From: Streptomyces sp. NRRL B-24484
GTDB lineage: Bacteria > Actinomycetota > Actinomycetes > Streptomycetales > Streptomycetaceae
Direction of reading: 5' to 3'
Length of the DNA: 64,000 nucleotides
Assembly: GCF_000717715.1 (NCBI RefSeq)
Contig: NZ_JOAI01000002.1
Coordinates: forward strand, 1-64,000
Shown here: piece by piece, positions 19,499-27,911 of the stretch
How positions within the stretch are numbered: the first letter of the stretch is position 1
How the letters are laid out: each line of letters begins with the position of its first letter
Position numbers and translations under genes: made by a program
The notes under the pieces: generated by a model
Databases searched by the model: none
What the model was told of the DNA's origin: nothing
What the model saw: the letters and a program-made list of their open reading frames with translations, nothing else

Positions 19499-19870
19499 TC
19501 AGGCGGCCGCGCCGCCCTCCCAGTCGATGCCGATCTCGGCCAGCCAGGCGCGGTCCCGGTCGTCGAGGGCGGCCGGCTCCCGGCCGCGCTCGCCCCCGCC
19601 GGTCTCCCGCGACTCCCGGGCGGGCGGCCGCGGGATCTCCTGGACGGGGCCCAGCCCGTACCGCTCGGCGGCCTCCGCGGCGGCCCGCTCGGCGGCGGTC
19701 GGCTCGGTGATCCCGATGTGCACGGCGGACTCGTCGCCCGCGTCCAGCACGGTGATGCCCGGGTCCGGCGGGCGGCGCAGCACGATCCGCCGGCCGCAGG
19801 TCGGACAGGACCACTCGTCGGCCCCGTCGGCCAGCCGCGCGGTCGGTGTCATCTGGTGGATCACTCGCAT
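19499..19870 (-). CDS. Hypothetical zinc-ribbon protein
   Basis: 123 residues, family not recognised. A single CPTCG knuckle (residues about 23-27) in DEWSCPTCGRRIVLRR looks like half of a zinc ribbon. An acidic, alanine-rich stretch and a Pro/Arg-rich linker follow. The C-terminus, DDRDRAWLAEIGIDWEGG, looks structured and conserved. ATG 19868-19870 is preceded by GGGGGTGA. It is probably a small cytoplasmic actinobacterial protein. The longer open frame to 19993 is rejected because it lacks protein-like composition. Confidence 0.65.
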   Translation of the reverse strand: MRVIHQMTPTARLADGADEWSCPTCGRRIVLRRPPDPGITVLDAGDESAVHIGITEPTAAERAAAEAAERYGLGPVQEIPRPPARESRETGGGERGREPAALDDRDRAWLAEIGIDWEGGAAA

Positions 19871-20038
19871 CCCGTTCACCCCCGTCCGGCCCGCGACCGG
19901 GCCCTGTCTGGGGGATGCCCGCTCCCGGGCGGGCGCCAACCCGTCGAAACGCGCACAGTTGCACGTCGCGCGCCGCCGGGTGCCCCCGTGCACCTGCGCA
20001 CGCCGGGAGACGGGCGGGAGACGGAGACGGGACCGCGG

Positions 20039-20911
20039 CTACTCCAGGAACAGCCCGCGCGCCGTCGCCGACTGCTCGATGGCCTCCAGTCGGGCCTCGG
20101 CGCCGGGGATCTCGTCGCACATGGTCTGCAGCAGCACCCGGCCGAGCATCATCGGTGCGCAGGCGGTGTCGAAGACCAGGCCGGTGCCGACCGCGGCGGG
20201 CAGCATCAGGTCGGAGAGCCTGGCGACCGGCGCGAAGGCGCTGTCGGCGACCGTCACCACCGTCAGCCCGCAGTCCCGGGCGGTGATCAGGGCCTCCATC
20301 AGCTCCCGCGGGTAGCGGGGCAGGGCGAAGCAGGCCAGGGCGGTGGCGCCGGCCGAGGCGGCCTGCTCGATCCGGTCGGCCAGCATCGAGCCGCCCTCGT
20401 CCAGCAGCCGGACGTCCGGGTGCACCTTGGAGGCGAAGTAGGCGAAGCCGTGCGCCTGGGCCGAGGCGGCGCGCAGGCCGAGCACCGGCAGCGGCCGGGA
20501 GGCGGCGAGCAGCCGGGCGGCGCGGACGATCGGCTCCGGGTCGGCGAGCAGCTCGGCGAGGTGGCGCAGGTGCTCGATCTCGGCCAGCACCGCCAGCTGG
20601 TGCTCGTTGCGGACGGCGTCCGCGGGGGTCTCCGCGGACGGCGCGGACTCCCCCGCGCCGAGCTCGCGCAGCTGCTTGCGCAGCGCCGGGTAGCCGTCGT
20701 AGCCGAGGGCGACCGCGAAGCGGGTCACCGAGGGCTGGCTGACCCCGGCCAGCTCGGCCACCTCGACGCTGGACAGGAACGGCGCCTCGGTGGCGTGCCG
20801 GACGAGGGAGTGCGCGATCCGGCGCTGGGTGGGGGTGAGCCGGTGGCCCTCGAACAGCTGGAGGAGTCGGGCCGAGGGGCCCGCGGTGCCGGTCTCGTCC
20901 AGGGCTGTCAT
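20039..20911 (-). CDS. MurR/RpiR-family transcriptional regulator
   Basis: 290 residues. An N-terminal RpiR helix-turn-helix (about 20-95: LTPTQRRIAHSLVRHA, SSVEVAELAGVSQPSVTRFA, LGYDGYPALRKQL) is joined to a C-terminal SIS domain (about 135-270). SIS domains of this family bind phosphosugars, but some members respond to other metabolites. GGAGG lies nine bases before ATG 20909-20911. It sits between the two hut loci and could regulate them; no operator evidence links it directly. Phosphosugar sensing is the family default. Confidence 0.9.
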   Translation of the reverse strand: MTALDETGTAGPSARLLQLFEGHRLTPTQRRIAHSLVRHATEAPFLSSVEVAELAGVSQPSVTRFAVALGYDGYPALRKQLRELGAGESAPSAETPADAVRNEHQLAVLAEIEHLRHLAELLADPEPIVRAARLLAASRPLPVLGLRAASAQAHGFAYFASKVHPDVRLLDEGGSMLADRIEQAASAGATALACFALPRYPRELMEALITARDCGLTVVTVADSAFAPVARLSDLMLPAAVGTGLVFDTACAPMMLGRVLLQTMCDEIPGAEARLEAIEQSATARGLFLE

Positions 20912-21142
20912 CGGCGGTTCCTCCGGGCTCGTGAGCGGTGCGCACCGTTGGCGACGGCGGCTGGGACGACTGTCGCGCAGTCCTGGCATGTGGGCAACGG
21001 TGTTTCGCGGGTCGGGACGGTCCCCGCGGCCGGCCCCGGGGTCGGGGTCGTCCCCGGGGTCACCCCGAGACGGCCCTGACCCGTCCCCGAAATCGCGCTC
21101 CGGCGGTGGACCCCGGCCCCCGGGCGCGGCCAGGCTGAGGCC

Positions 21143-21514
21143 ATGGACCTCTCGAAGGACGACCTCGCGCGTGACCTCGACGCCGCCGTGCAGACCCGCA
21201 AGGAGCTCGGCAAGGAGTACGAGGCGGAGATCGTCGACTCCTTCCTCGCGCGCCTGGACGAGCGGCTCGACGCCCGGGTCGAGCAGCGCGTGACCGAGCG
21301 CCTCGGTGCCGCCGAGCCGGTGCGACGGCCCGGGAACCCGCAGTTCAAGGTGCAGGTGCTCTCGCTGGTGATGGGCATCCCGCTGTCCGCGATCGCCGCC
21401 GAGAGCGCCCGGCTGCCCGGCCTGATCGTCTGCTGGGCGGGCATCGTCGGCATCAACATCTCCTCCGCGCGGGCCGGCCGGATCCGGGAGCGGCGGCGGG
21501 ACGGCCGGTACTGA
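21143..21514 (+). CDS. Small membrane protein, unknown function
   Basis: 123 residues. An N-terminal amphipathic, charged half (LSKDDLARDLDAAVQTRKELG and the helix LDERLDARVEQRVTERLG, perhaps coiled coil) precedes two short hydrophobic segments (about 72-88 and 92-108). The protein ends in a basic tail. The topology suggests a membrane hairpin with a cytoplasmic helical domain. It is divergent from the RpiR gene. The stop codon lies inside a 12-bp stem hairpin, which probably terminates it. Confidence 0.7.
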   Translation: MDLSKDDLARDLDAAVQTRKELGKEYEAEIVDSFLARLDERLDARVEQRVTERLGAAEPVRRPGNPQFKVQVLSLVMGIPLSAIAAESARLPGLIVCWAGIVGINISSARAGRIRERRRDGRY

Positions 21515-21527
21515 GACCGGCCGTCCC
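21498..21527. terminator. Bidirectional hairpin overlapping a stop codon
   Basis: A perfect 12-bp stem (21498-21509 with 21516-21527) with a 6-base loop containing the TGA of the small membrane protein. hutH ends 10 bp further on from the other side. Confidence 0.65.
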
Positions 21528-21536
21528 GTCGGGGCG

Positions 21537-23117
21537 TCAGGCCAGCGGGCCGGTGACCCGCTCGACCGCGGTGACCAGCGCGCCGGAGGCGACCAGCGCG
21601 GCGGCGGCCTCCAGGTCGGGCGAGAGGAAGCGGTCCCGGCCGGGGCCGCCGACACCGGCCTCGCGGGCCGCGGCGATCGCGGCGGCGGTGGCCGGGGCGA
21701 GCGGGCCGCTGCCGCCCTCGGCGCGGATCTCCAGCGCCCGGCCGGCGGCGACCAGCTCCACGGCCAGCACCCGGGTCAGGTTGGCGACGGTCTGGCGCAG
21801 CTTGCGCGCGGCCGACCAGCCCATCGACACGTGGTCCTCCTGCATCGCGGAGGACGGGATGGAGTCCACCGAGGCCGGGACGGCGAGCCGCTTGTTCTCG
21901 CTGACCAGGGCGGCCTGGGTGTACTGGGCGATCATCAGGCCGGAGTCCACGCCCGGGTCGTCGGCGAGGAAGGCCGGCAGGCCGTGCGAACGGGCCTTGT
22001 CGAGCAGCCGGTCGGTGCGGCGCTCGGAGATCGAGCCGAGGTCCGCGGCGGCGATGGCGAGGAAGTCCAGCACGTAGGCGACCGGGGCGCCGTGGAAGTT
22101 GCCGTTGGACTCGACCCGGCCGTCCGGCAGCACCACCGGGTTGTCGACGGAGGCGGCGAGCTCGCGCTCGGCGACGGTGCGGGCGTGCGCGACGGTGTCG
22201 CGGCCGGCGCCGGCGACCTGCGGGGCGCAGCGGATCGAGTAGGCGTCCTGGACGCGCGGGGCGTCGTCCTGGTGGTGGCCGGTCAGGCCGGAGCCGCTGA
22301 GCACGGCCAGCATGTTGGCGGCGGAGAGCGCCTGGCCGGGGTGCGGGCGGATCGGGGCGTGCAGCTCGGGCGCGAGCACCCTGTCGGTGCCGAGCAGTGC
22401 CTCCAGGCTCATCGCGGCGGTGATGTCCGCGGTGGTGAAGAGCTTCTGCAGGTCGGCGATGGCCATGACCAGCATGCCGAGCATGCCGTCGGTGCCGTTG
22501 ATGAGGGCGAGGCCCTCCTTCTCCAGCAGCTCGACGGGCTCGATGCCGGCGGCGGCGAGCAGCTCGGCGGCGTCCTTCTCCACGCCGTCGGGGCCGAAGG
22601 CGGTGCCCTCGCCCATCAGCACCAGGGCGCAGTGCGAGAGCGGGGCGAGGTCGCCGGAGCAGCCGAGCGAGCCGAACTCGCGGACGGCGGGGGTGATGCC
22701 GGCGTTGAGCAGGGCGGCCATGGTCTCGGCGACCAGCGGGCGGACGCCGGTGCGGCCGGAGGCGAGGGTCTTCATGCGCAGGAAGACCAGGGCGCGGACG
22801 ACCTCGCGCTCGACCACCGGGCCCATGCCGGCGGCGTGCGAGCGCACCAGGGAGCGCTGCAGCTGGGCGCGCAGCTCGGGGCTGATGTGCCGGACGGCGA
22901 GGGCGCCGAAGCCGGTGGAGACGCCGTAGACCGGGCGCGGCTCGGCCGCGAGGGCGTCGATCCGGGCGCGGGCGCCGGCCATCTCGGCGAGCGCGTCCGG
23001 GCCGATCTCGACCCGGGCGTTGCCCCGGGCGACGGCGAGGACGTCCTCGGCAGTGACGTCGGCCTTGCCGACCTGGACCAGTGGCGCGTCGGGGGCCACA
23101 GCACCGTGCATATCCAT
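21537..23117 (-). CDS. hutH: Histidine ammonia-lyase
   Basis: 526-residue HAL that deaminates L-histidine to urocanate, the first step of the hut pathway. The autocatalytic prosthetic-group motif reads GSLGCSGDLAPLSH (CSG at about 153-155), with Cys where most family members have Ala; I recall this as normal for Streptomyces HAL. YGVSTGFGALA and the QDAYSIRCAPQV region are intact. The start is chosen as ATG 23115-23117 (MDMHG). GTG 23123 and ATG 23111 are alternatives, and no clear ribosome binding site separates them. An 18-bp palindrome covers all three codons. It is separate from the hutU operon and divergent from fdhD. Confidence 0.96.
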   Translation of the reverse strand: MDMHGAVAPDAPLVQVGKADVTAEDVLAVARGNARVEIGPDALAEMAGARARIDALAAEPRPVYGVSTGFGALAVRHISPELRAQLQRSLVRSHAAGMGPVVEREVVRALVFLRMKTLASGRTGVRPLVAETMAALLNAGITPAVREFGSLGCSGDLAPLSHCALVLMGEGTAFGPDGVEKDAAELLAAAGIEPVELLEKEGLALINGTDGMLGMLVMAIADLQKLFTTADITAAMSLEALLGTDRVLAPELHAPIRPHPGQALSAANMLAVLSGSGLTGHHQDDAPRVQDAYSIRCAPQVAGAGRDTVAHARTVAERELAASVDNPVVLPDGRVESNGNFHGAPVAYVLDFLAIAAADLGSISERRTDRLLDKARSHGLPAFLADDPGVDSGLMIAQYTQAALVSENKRLAVPASVDSIPSSAMQEDHVSMGWSAARKLRQTVANLTRVLAVELVAAGRALEIRAEGGSGPLAPATAAAIAAAREAGVGGPGRDRFLSPDLEAAAALVASGALVTAVERVTGPLA

Positions 23118-23123
23118 ATGCAC
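23106..23123. promoter_or_regulatory. Palindrome covering the hutH start codons
   Basis: GTGCATATCCATATGCAC has 8-bp arms (GTGCATAT/ATATGCAC) around a 2-bp centre and spans every candidate hutH start. A protein bound here would block initiation; as RNA it could fold over the start codon. Confidence 0.55.
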
Positions 23124-23266
23124 AATGAGATCAGGTGAATGAGAATCTGACAACCGCTGGCCGGAACGTGTTCTGCTGCCACCGGGGACCGACCGCGGCC
23201 AGGATTTCCGTCCGGACGGGGCGGTGCCGCAGGCTGGGTACAGCGGACACGGGATGCGGAGGGTCG

Positions 23267-24088
23267 ATGGCACGGGCGACGGTACGGCGCCGGGTGGTCC
23301 GGCTGCGCGGCAGCGAGACGGGCGTGCGTCCGGACGCGCTGGCGGCCGAGGAGCCGCTGGAGATACGGCTCGGCGGCGAGCCGCTGACCGTCACCATGCG
23401 CACCCCGGGCCACGACTTCGACCTGGTCGCGGGCTTCCTGGTCGGCGAGGGCGTCGTCCACCGCACCGAGCAGCTGGCCGCCCTGCGCTACTGCGCGGGC
23501 ACCGACGACGAGGGCGTCAACAGCTACAACGTGGTGGACGCGGCGGTGCGCGGCGACGCGGCCCCGCTCTCCGGGCACCGCAACCTGCTCACCACCAGCG
23601 CCTGCGGACTCTGCGGCCGGGACACCGTGGAGGCGGTGCGCACGCACAGCCGCTGGCCGGTCGACCGGGACCCGCTGCGGGTCACCCCCGCCCTGCTCTA
23701 CGCCCTGCCGGAGCGGCTCCGCGCGGCGCAGCGGGCGTTCGACTCCACCGGCGGGCTGCACGCGGCCGGGCTCTTCGACGCCGGGGGCAGGCTGCTCTGC
23801 GCCCGCGAGGACGTCGGACGGCACAACGCGGTGGACAAGGTGGTCGGCTGGGCCCTGCGCGAGGGCCGGCTGCCGCTCACCGGGCACGTGCTGCTGGTGA
23901 GCGGGCGGGCCTCGTTCGAGCTGACCCAGAAGGCGGCGCTGGCGGGCGTCCCGCTGCTGGCCGCGGTGTCGGCGCCGTCCTCGCTCGCGGTCGAGCTCGC
24001 CGAGGAGCTGGGCCTGACGCTGGTGGGATTCCTGCGCGGCGAGAGCGCCAACGTGTACACCGGTGCGGAGCGGGTGGCGACCGGCTGA
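23267..24088 (+). CDS. fdhD: Formate dehydrogenase accessory sulfurtransferase
   Basis: 273-residue FdhD, which moves sulfur from a cysteine desulfurase to the molybdenum cofactor of formate dehydrogenase. The active CxxC is in TTSACGLCGRDT (Cys near 113 and 116). FDSTGGLHAAGLFD and CAREDVGRHNAVDKVVGWAL are strongly conserved family segments. ATG 23267 follows GGAGGG by three bases, a short but usable spacing. It is divergent from hutH. Histidine breakdown via formylglutamate releases formate, so the pairing may be meaningful, but no formate dehydrogenase gene is in the window. Confidence 0.94.
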   Translation: MARATVRRRVVRLRGSETGVRPDALAAEEPLEIRLGGEPLTVTMRTPGHDFDLVAGFLVGEGVVHRTEQLAALRYCAGTDDEGVNSYNVVDAAVRGDAAPLSGHRNLLTTSACGLCGRDTVEAVRTHSRWPVDRDPLRVTPALLYALPERLRAAQRAFDSTGGLHAAGLFDAGGRLLCAREDVGRHNAVDKVVGWALREGRLPLTGHVLLVSGRASFELTQKAALAGVPLLAAVSAPSSLAVELAEELGLTLVGFLRGESANVYTGAERVATG

Positions 24089-24110
24089 CGGACCGCCACC
24101 CGGCGCTCCG

Positions 24111-24482
24111 TCAGCTCCTGCGGCGCATCGCCATCACGACGACGACGATGACGATCAGCACGATGCCGAGGATCACGACGCCGATCACGATGCCCACGAC
24201 GGTGCCGAAGAAGCTCTTCTTCTTCTTGGACTTCGACTTCGACTTGGACTTCGCCACGTTGGTCTTCTGCTTGGACGCCGCCGGGGCGAGGGCGGGCGCC
24301 GCCGCCTGACCGAGTGCCCGGGCCTGCGTCGGCGCCTGGGCGGGCGCCTGGGCCGGGGCCTGCTGGACGGCCGCCGCGGGTGCGGTGCGGGGCGTCGCCG
24401 CCGCGGCCTCGCCGCCGGCGAGCGCCGAACCGCCGACCGCCAGTGCCAGTGCGAGCAGTGCCCCCGCCAACTTGGTGCGCAT
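24111..24482 (-). CDS. Secreted or membrane-anchored Ala/Pro-rich protein with Lys-Ser stretch
   Basis: 123 residues, no known family. A signal peptide (about 1-28, ending AAAATP) is followed by an Ala/Pro/Gln-rich low-complexity region with APAQ-type repeats (about 35-68). A strongly basic Lys-Ser segment (about 77-90) and a C-terminal membrane helix (about 93-118) ending in RRRS complete it. The layout resembles a tail-anchored surface protein with an extracellular spacer, though the basic block next to the helix argues for a cytoplasmic end. Start ATG 24480-24482. No partner is adjacent. Confidence 0.6.
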   Translation of the reverse strand: MRTKLAGALLALALAVGGSALAGGEAAAATPRTAPAAAVQQAPAQAPAQAPTQARALGQAAAPALAPAASKQKTNVAKSKSKSKSKKKKSFFGTVVGIVIGVVILGIVLIVIVVVVMAMRRRS

Positions 24483-24843
24483 GGTCCCTCCCAGGTCCCC
24501 CGATGCTGTGCGGCCACTGTCGCAGCCGCGGCCCACGGGGCACAGCCCCCGCGCGGCCCCTGTGGCCCAGCTGTGACGTACCCCGTGCGGCCCCGTCGCA
24601 GCCGCCCCCGTCGGATGCCCCGCCGCAGCGATTCCACTCCCCCGAGGGCAGGCAGCGCCCCGGGGGCGCGTGGGGGCACCTCCCGGCCGAAGGCTGGGGG
24701 AGGGCTGGGGGAGAACTGCGCAATCGGGGAGCGGCGCTCCGGACGGATCCGGCTCAGCCCTCGCGTGCACGGTGGCCCGCATCCGAATCGCGCGGTTCCC
24801 CGCGCCCCTGGGGCTGCCCCGAGCGCCGCCTTGGAAGCGGGCG
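24483..24843. other. Intergenic region holding dispersed repeat copy 1
   Basis: This 361-bp gap between the small membrane protein and the 3' end of cdgE has no credible gene. Most of its right half (24662-24810) is a dispersed repeat also found at 58958-59093. Confidence 0.6.
24662..24810 (+). repeat. Dispersed intergenic repeat, copy 1
   Basis: The first 33 bp (24662-24694) are identical to the reverse complement of 59061-59093. The last 21 bp (24790-24810) match the reverse complement of 58958-58978 with one mismatch. GAACTGCGC near 24713 and GCGCGGTTC near 24790 form an internal inverted pair. The centre has diverged. The element lies just past the 3' end of cdgE. Confidence 0.75.
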
Positions 24844-26706
24844 TCAGTCCGGCGGTGGGGAGGTCGGGCCGGAGAGGGCGACGGCGACCAGGGCGCGCAG
24901 GGCGGCGGCGATCTGGCCGAGCGGCAGGGTGGTGTCGTCGGCGAAGAGTTCGACCAGCCAGCCGCCGGCCGGGTTGGGGCCGCCCGCGGCGACCATCCCC
25001 TTGTAGCCGCTGACCACCATCACGGCCTCCTCGGACGGGTCGTTGCCCGCGGCCCCGGCCCGCAGGGCGAAGCCGCCGCCGCGGGCGGCCCGCCGGGTGA
25101 GCGGGTAGTGCCGGAGGTCGAACACGGCGTCCGGGGCCTCGATCTGGGCCCGCTGGGTGGCGGCGCCGGTGCTGCTCGGGCCGCTGGTCATCCGGTACAC
25201 GGCGTGCTGCGCGGTGCGCATCAGGTGCGAGCCGGGCGGCACGTAGGAGACCCACCAGGCGACGGCGTCGAGCAACCGGGCGGAGGTCTCCGCGACGGTG
25301 ACCAGCCGGGCCAGGGTGTCGGCGGGGTGGCTGGTGCGGTGGACCTCGTTCTGGTCGAGCGCCGCGAGCACGGTGGTGAGCAGCTGGCCGGGGTCGGCGC
25401 TGCGGGCGGCGCCGCGGAAGCGCCGCCGGTCGCCGTTGCCGCGCTGGCCGGGGCCGCCGCGCCGGCCGTCGGCCCGGTGGTGCGGGTCGGCGGCGTCGGC
25501 GAGCAGCACGGTCGGGTCGGGCGAGAAGCCGGGGCCGTGGCTGCGGCCGGCCACCACGGGGTGGGCGGCCCGGGAGGCCTTGGCGCGGTACTGGGCCGCG
25601 TCGGCGAGCCGGAAGAGCCGGTCGGCGGTGGAGACCGGACCGATCGAGTCGCCGGTGGAGGCGACGCCGCAGGCGACGCCCTCGCCCTCGGTGAGCTGCA
25701 GGGCGCGGGCGCAGAGGTCCTCGGCGACGGCGACCACCTCGTCGGCCTTCTGGCCCTCGACGAGCAGGCAGAACTCGTCGCCGCCGAGCCGGGCTGCGAG
25801 GCTGCCGGGCAGTTTGGCGGCGCAGAGCGACAGCTGGTGGGCGAACCGTTCCAGCAGCCGGTCGCCCATCTCGTGGCCGAGCTGGTCGTTGACCCGCTTG
25901 AGGCCGTTGACGTCGCAGACGACCAGGCTGACGACGGTGTTGTCGCGGTTGTGGGCCTGCAGTGCGCCCTCCAGCCGGGCGTCGACGGCGCGCCGGTTGG
26001 CGAGGCCGGTGAGCGGGTCGGTGAAGGCGAGCCGGCGCAGGTCGGCGAGGCGCTCGGTCTGCGAGAGGCCGGCGGAGATCTGGGCGGCGAGCAGGGTGGC
26101 GTAGTCGACGTCGCCCTCGTCGAAGACCGGCCGGCCGGCGGTGCGGGCGAGGTAGAGCTCTCCCCAGGCCTGGCCGTGCAGGACGATCGGGGCGACCAGG
26201 CAGCACTCGCGGCCGCGCCGGCGCAGTCCGGCGGCGCGCTGCAGGCAGAAGGCTCCGGCGGCCGGGTGGTCCGGCGCGGGGCCGGGGTCGGTGTCCTCGG
26301 CGGTCTGGACCCAGGCGCGGGGCAGCCGGCCGGTCGTCCAGTGCTCGTCGAGGTAGGTGACGATCTCCGGGAAGTCGGCCACCGGGTAGGACTCGTCCTC
26401 GGGGAACTCCTCCTCGCCGGCGGCGAGTTCGCCGTAGTTGGCGAGCACCCGGAGCCGGCCGGACTCGCGGTCCCAGACCGAGACGGCGGCCATGGTGGCC
26501 TCCAGTGCTGCGGTGGCGCGGACGGCGGCGGCCCGGACGGCCTCCAGCGGGGTCAGCGCCCCGGCCATGTCGTGGGCGAGTTCGACGACCGCGCGCAGCC
26601 GCACGTCCGGGGTGGCAGGGGGTCGGCCGGCGCCGTCCGCCGTGCTGTCCGCCTCACCGCTCAACCGGATCGCCTCGTCCCTTGGTCCGCCCTGGTGCGC
26701 ATCCAT
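24844..26706 (-). CDS. cdgE: GAF-GGDEF diguanylate cyclase (CdgE-like)
   Basis: 620-residue cytoplasmic protein. A GAF-type sensor (about 40-215) precedes a GGDEF domain (about 222-390), followed by a region of about 190 residues that is unassigned and may be a second sensor. LGGDEF at about 307-312 is intact, with FTDPLTGLANRR and the metal Asp in VVCDVNGLKRVND, so synthesis of c-di-GMP from two GTP is expected. The RxxD inhibitory site that normally sits five residues before GGDEF reads LPGS, so product inhibition is probably absent. Gene context (cya, birA, pccB) agrees with S. coelicolor CdgE as I remember it. Start ATG 26706; no EAL domain. Confidence 0.88.
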   Translation of the reverse strand: MDAHQGGPRDEAIRLSGEADSTADGAGRPPATPDVRLRAVVELAHDMAGALTPLEAVRAAAVRATAALEATMAAVSVWDRESGRLRVLANYGELAAGEEEFPEDESYPVADFPEIVTYLDEHWTTGRLPRAWVQTAEDTDPGPAPDHPAAGAFCLQRAAGLRRRGRECCLVAPIVLHGQAWGELYLARTAGRPVFDEGDVDYATLLAAQISAGLSQTERLADLRRLAFTDPLTGLANRRAVDARLEGALQAHNRDNTVVSLVVCDVNGLKRVNDQLGHEMGDRLLERFAHQLSLCAAKLPGSLAARLGGDEFCLLVEGQKADEVVAVAEDLCARALQLTEGEGVACGVASTGDSIGPVSTADRLFRLADAAQYRAKASRAAHPVVAGRSHGPGFSPDPTVLLADAADPHHRADGRRGGPGQRGNGDRRRFRGAARSADPGQLLTTVLAALDQNEVHRTSHPADTLARLVTVAETSARLLDAVAWWVSYVPPGSHLMRTAQHAVYRMTSGPSSTGAATQRAQIEAPDAVFDLRHYPLTRRAARGGGFALRAGAAGNDPSEEAVMVVSGYKGMVAAGGPNPAGGWLVELFADDTTLPLGQIAAALRALVAVALSGPTSPPPD

Positions 26707-26795
26707 CCTGGACCAAGATTATGGCGATTTGGTAAGGCATTGCCCGATTTGTCAAGGTGAAATCGCGGCGGTTCGCGGCAGGCGGCGGCCCGCGG

Positions 26796-27911
26796 TCACT
26801 CCGGGTCGTGGCTCCGGGTGAGCAGCCAGGGCTCGACCAGGCCGAGGCCGCGGACGGGGCGCCGCCACATCGGCTGCAGGTGGAAGGGGAAGCCGCCCTC
26901 GGCCTGCCGGCCCGCCGGGTCGTCCGGCACGTGCGGCGGGACGGCGCCGGTCTGCTCCAGCGCGGTGGCGAACTCGCCGTCGACGAGGACCGCGTCCCGC
27001 GGGGCGATCGAGGTGAGCCGGCTGGCCAGGTTGACGGTGGTGCCGAAGACGTCGCCCATCCGGGAGGTGACGGTGCCGAAGGCCATGCCGACCCGCAGCG
27101 CGGGCATGGTGTCCTCCTTGGCGAGTGCCTCCACCAGGCTGAGGGCGATCTCGGTGGCGACCGCCGGGTCCTCGGTGACGTAGAGGATCTCGTCGCCGAG
27201 GGTCTTGACCACCCGGCCGCCCTGGCCGGCGATGAGGTCGGAGCAGGTGGTCTCGAAGGTCTCGACGAGCGAGCCGAGTTCCTCCTCCTCCAGCCGGCGG
27301 GAGAGCCGGGTGAAGCCGACCAGGTCGGCGAAGCCGACGGCGAGCCGGCCGCTGGTGATCTCGTTGTCCTCGGCGGCGTGCACCACGCGGCCGGTGACGG
27401 CGGCGAGCTGGCGGCGCCAGACGTACACCAGGAACTGTTCGAGCTCGGGCAGCAGCAGCTCGGTGAGCGGGTAGGCGACCTCGGCACGGGTGAGGCCGGG
27501 CTCGACGGCCTGGGTGAGGTTCTCCAGGAAGGTGTCCATCTGCCAGCCGGCCAGCCGGGAGGTGGTCTGGCCGGTGGAGCGGGCGACCTGGATCGCCATC
27601 GGCTCGCTGAGCAGCCCGGACTCGATGAGGCCGGCGAGGCGGCGCAGGGCGATCACGTCGTTGTCGGTGAGCGCCCGGGACTGGCCGATGTCGGGAAAGC
27701 CCATCGCCCGCCAGAACCGTGTGGCGAGTTCCATCGGGACGTCGGCCGCGCGGGCGGCCTGGTACGGGGTGTACTTGCGCGGGGCGTCGAGGATCAGCCG
27801 TTCCAGGTCCAGCGCGACGGTGCGCTCGCCCGCCCCGCCCGTGCCGTGGCCGCCGTTGCCGTCGCCCGATTCCTCGCCTGCCACCGGTCCATCCCCGTGC
27901 GGTCGCCGCAC
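26796..27911 (-). CDS. cya: Class III adenylate cyclase
   Basis: Up to 371 residues. A helical N-terminal part (about 35-165) precedes a class III cyclase domain (about 185-340). The two metal aspartates are in GFADLVGFTRLS (near 196) and VVKTLGDEILYV (near 240). The adenine-selecting Lys is near 236, and the transition-state Asn and Arg are in TTVNLASRLTS (near 293-299). It makes cAMP for the Crp regulator. The start is unsure: GTG 27909-27911 has AGAGGAA directly abutting it, while an in-frame GTG at 27882-27884 has better spacing to GGGGATGGA. It lies 89 bp upstream of cdgE on the same strand, so the two may be cotranscribed. This matches S. coelicolor Cya. Confidence 0.9.
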   Translation of the reverse strand: MRRPHGDGPVAGEESGDGNGGHGTGGAGERTVALDLERLILDAPRKYTPYQAARAADVPMELATRFWRAMGFPDIGQSRALTDNDVIALRRLAGLIESGLLSEPMAIQVARSTGQTTSRLAGWQMDTFLENLTQAVEPGLTRAEVAYPLTELLLPELEQFLVYVWRRQLAAVTGRVVHAAEDNEITSGRLAVGFADLVGFTRLSRRLEEEELGSLVETFETTCSDLIAGQGGRVVKTLGDEILYVTEDPAVATEIALSLVEALAKEDTMPALRVGMAFGTVTSRMGDVFGTTVNLASRLTSIAPRDAVLVDGEFATALEQTGAVPPHVPDDPAGRQAEGGFPFHLQPMWRRPVRGLGLVEPWLLTRSHDPE

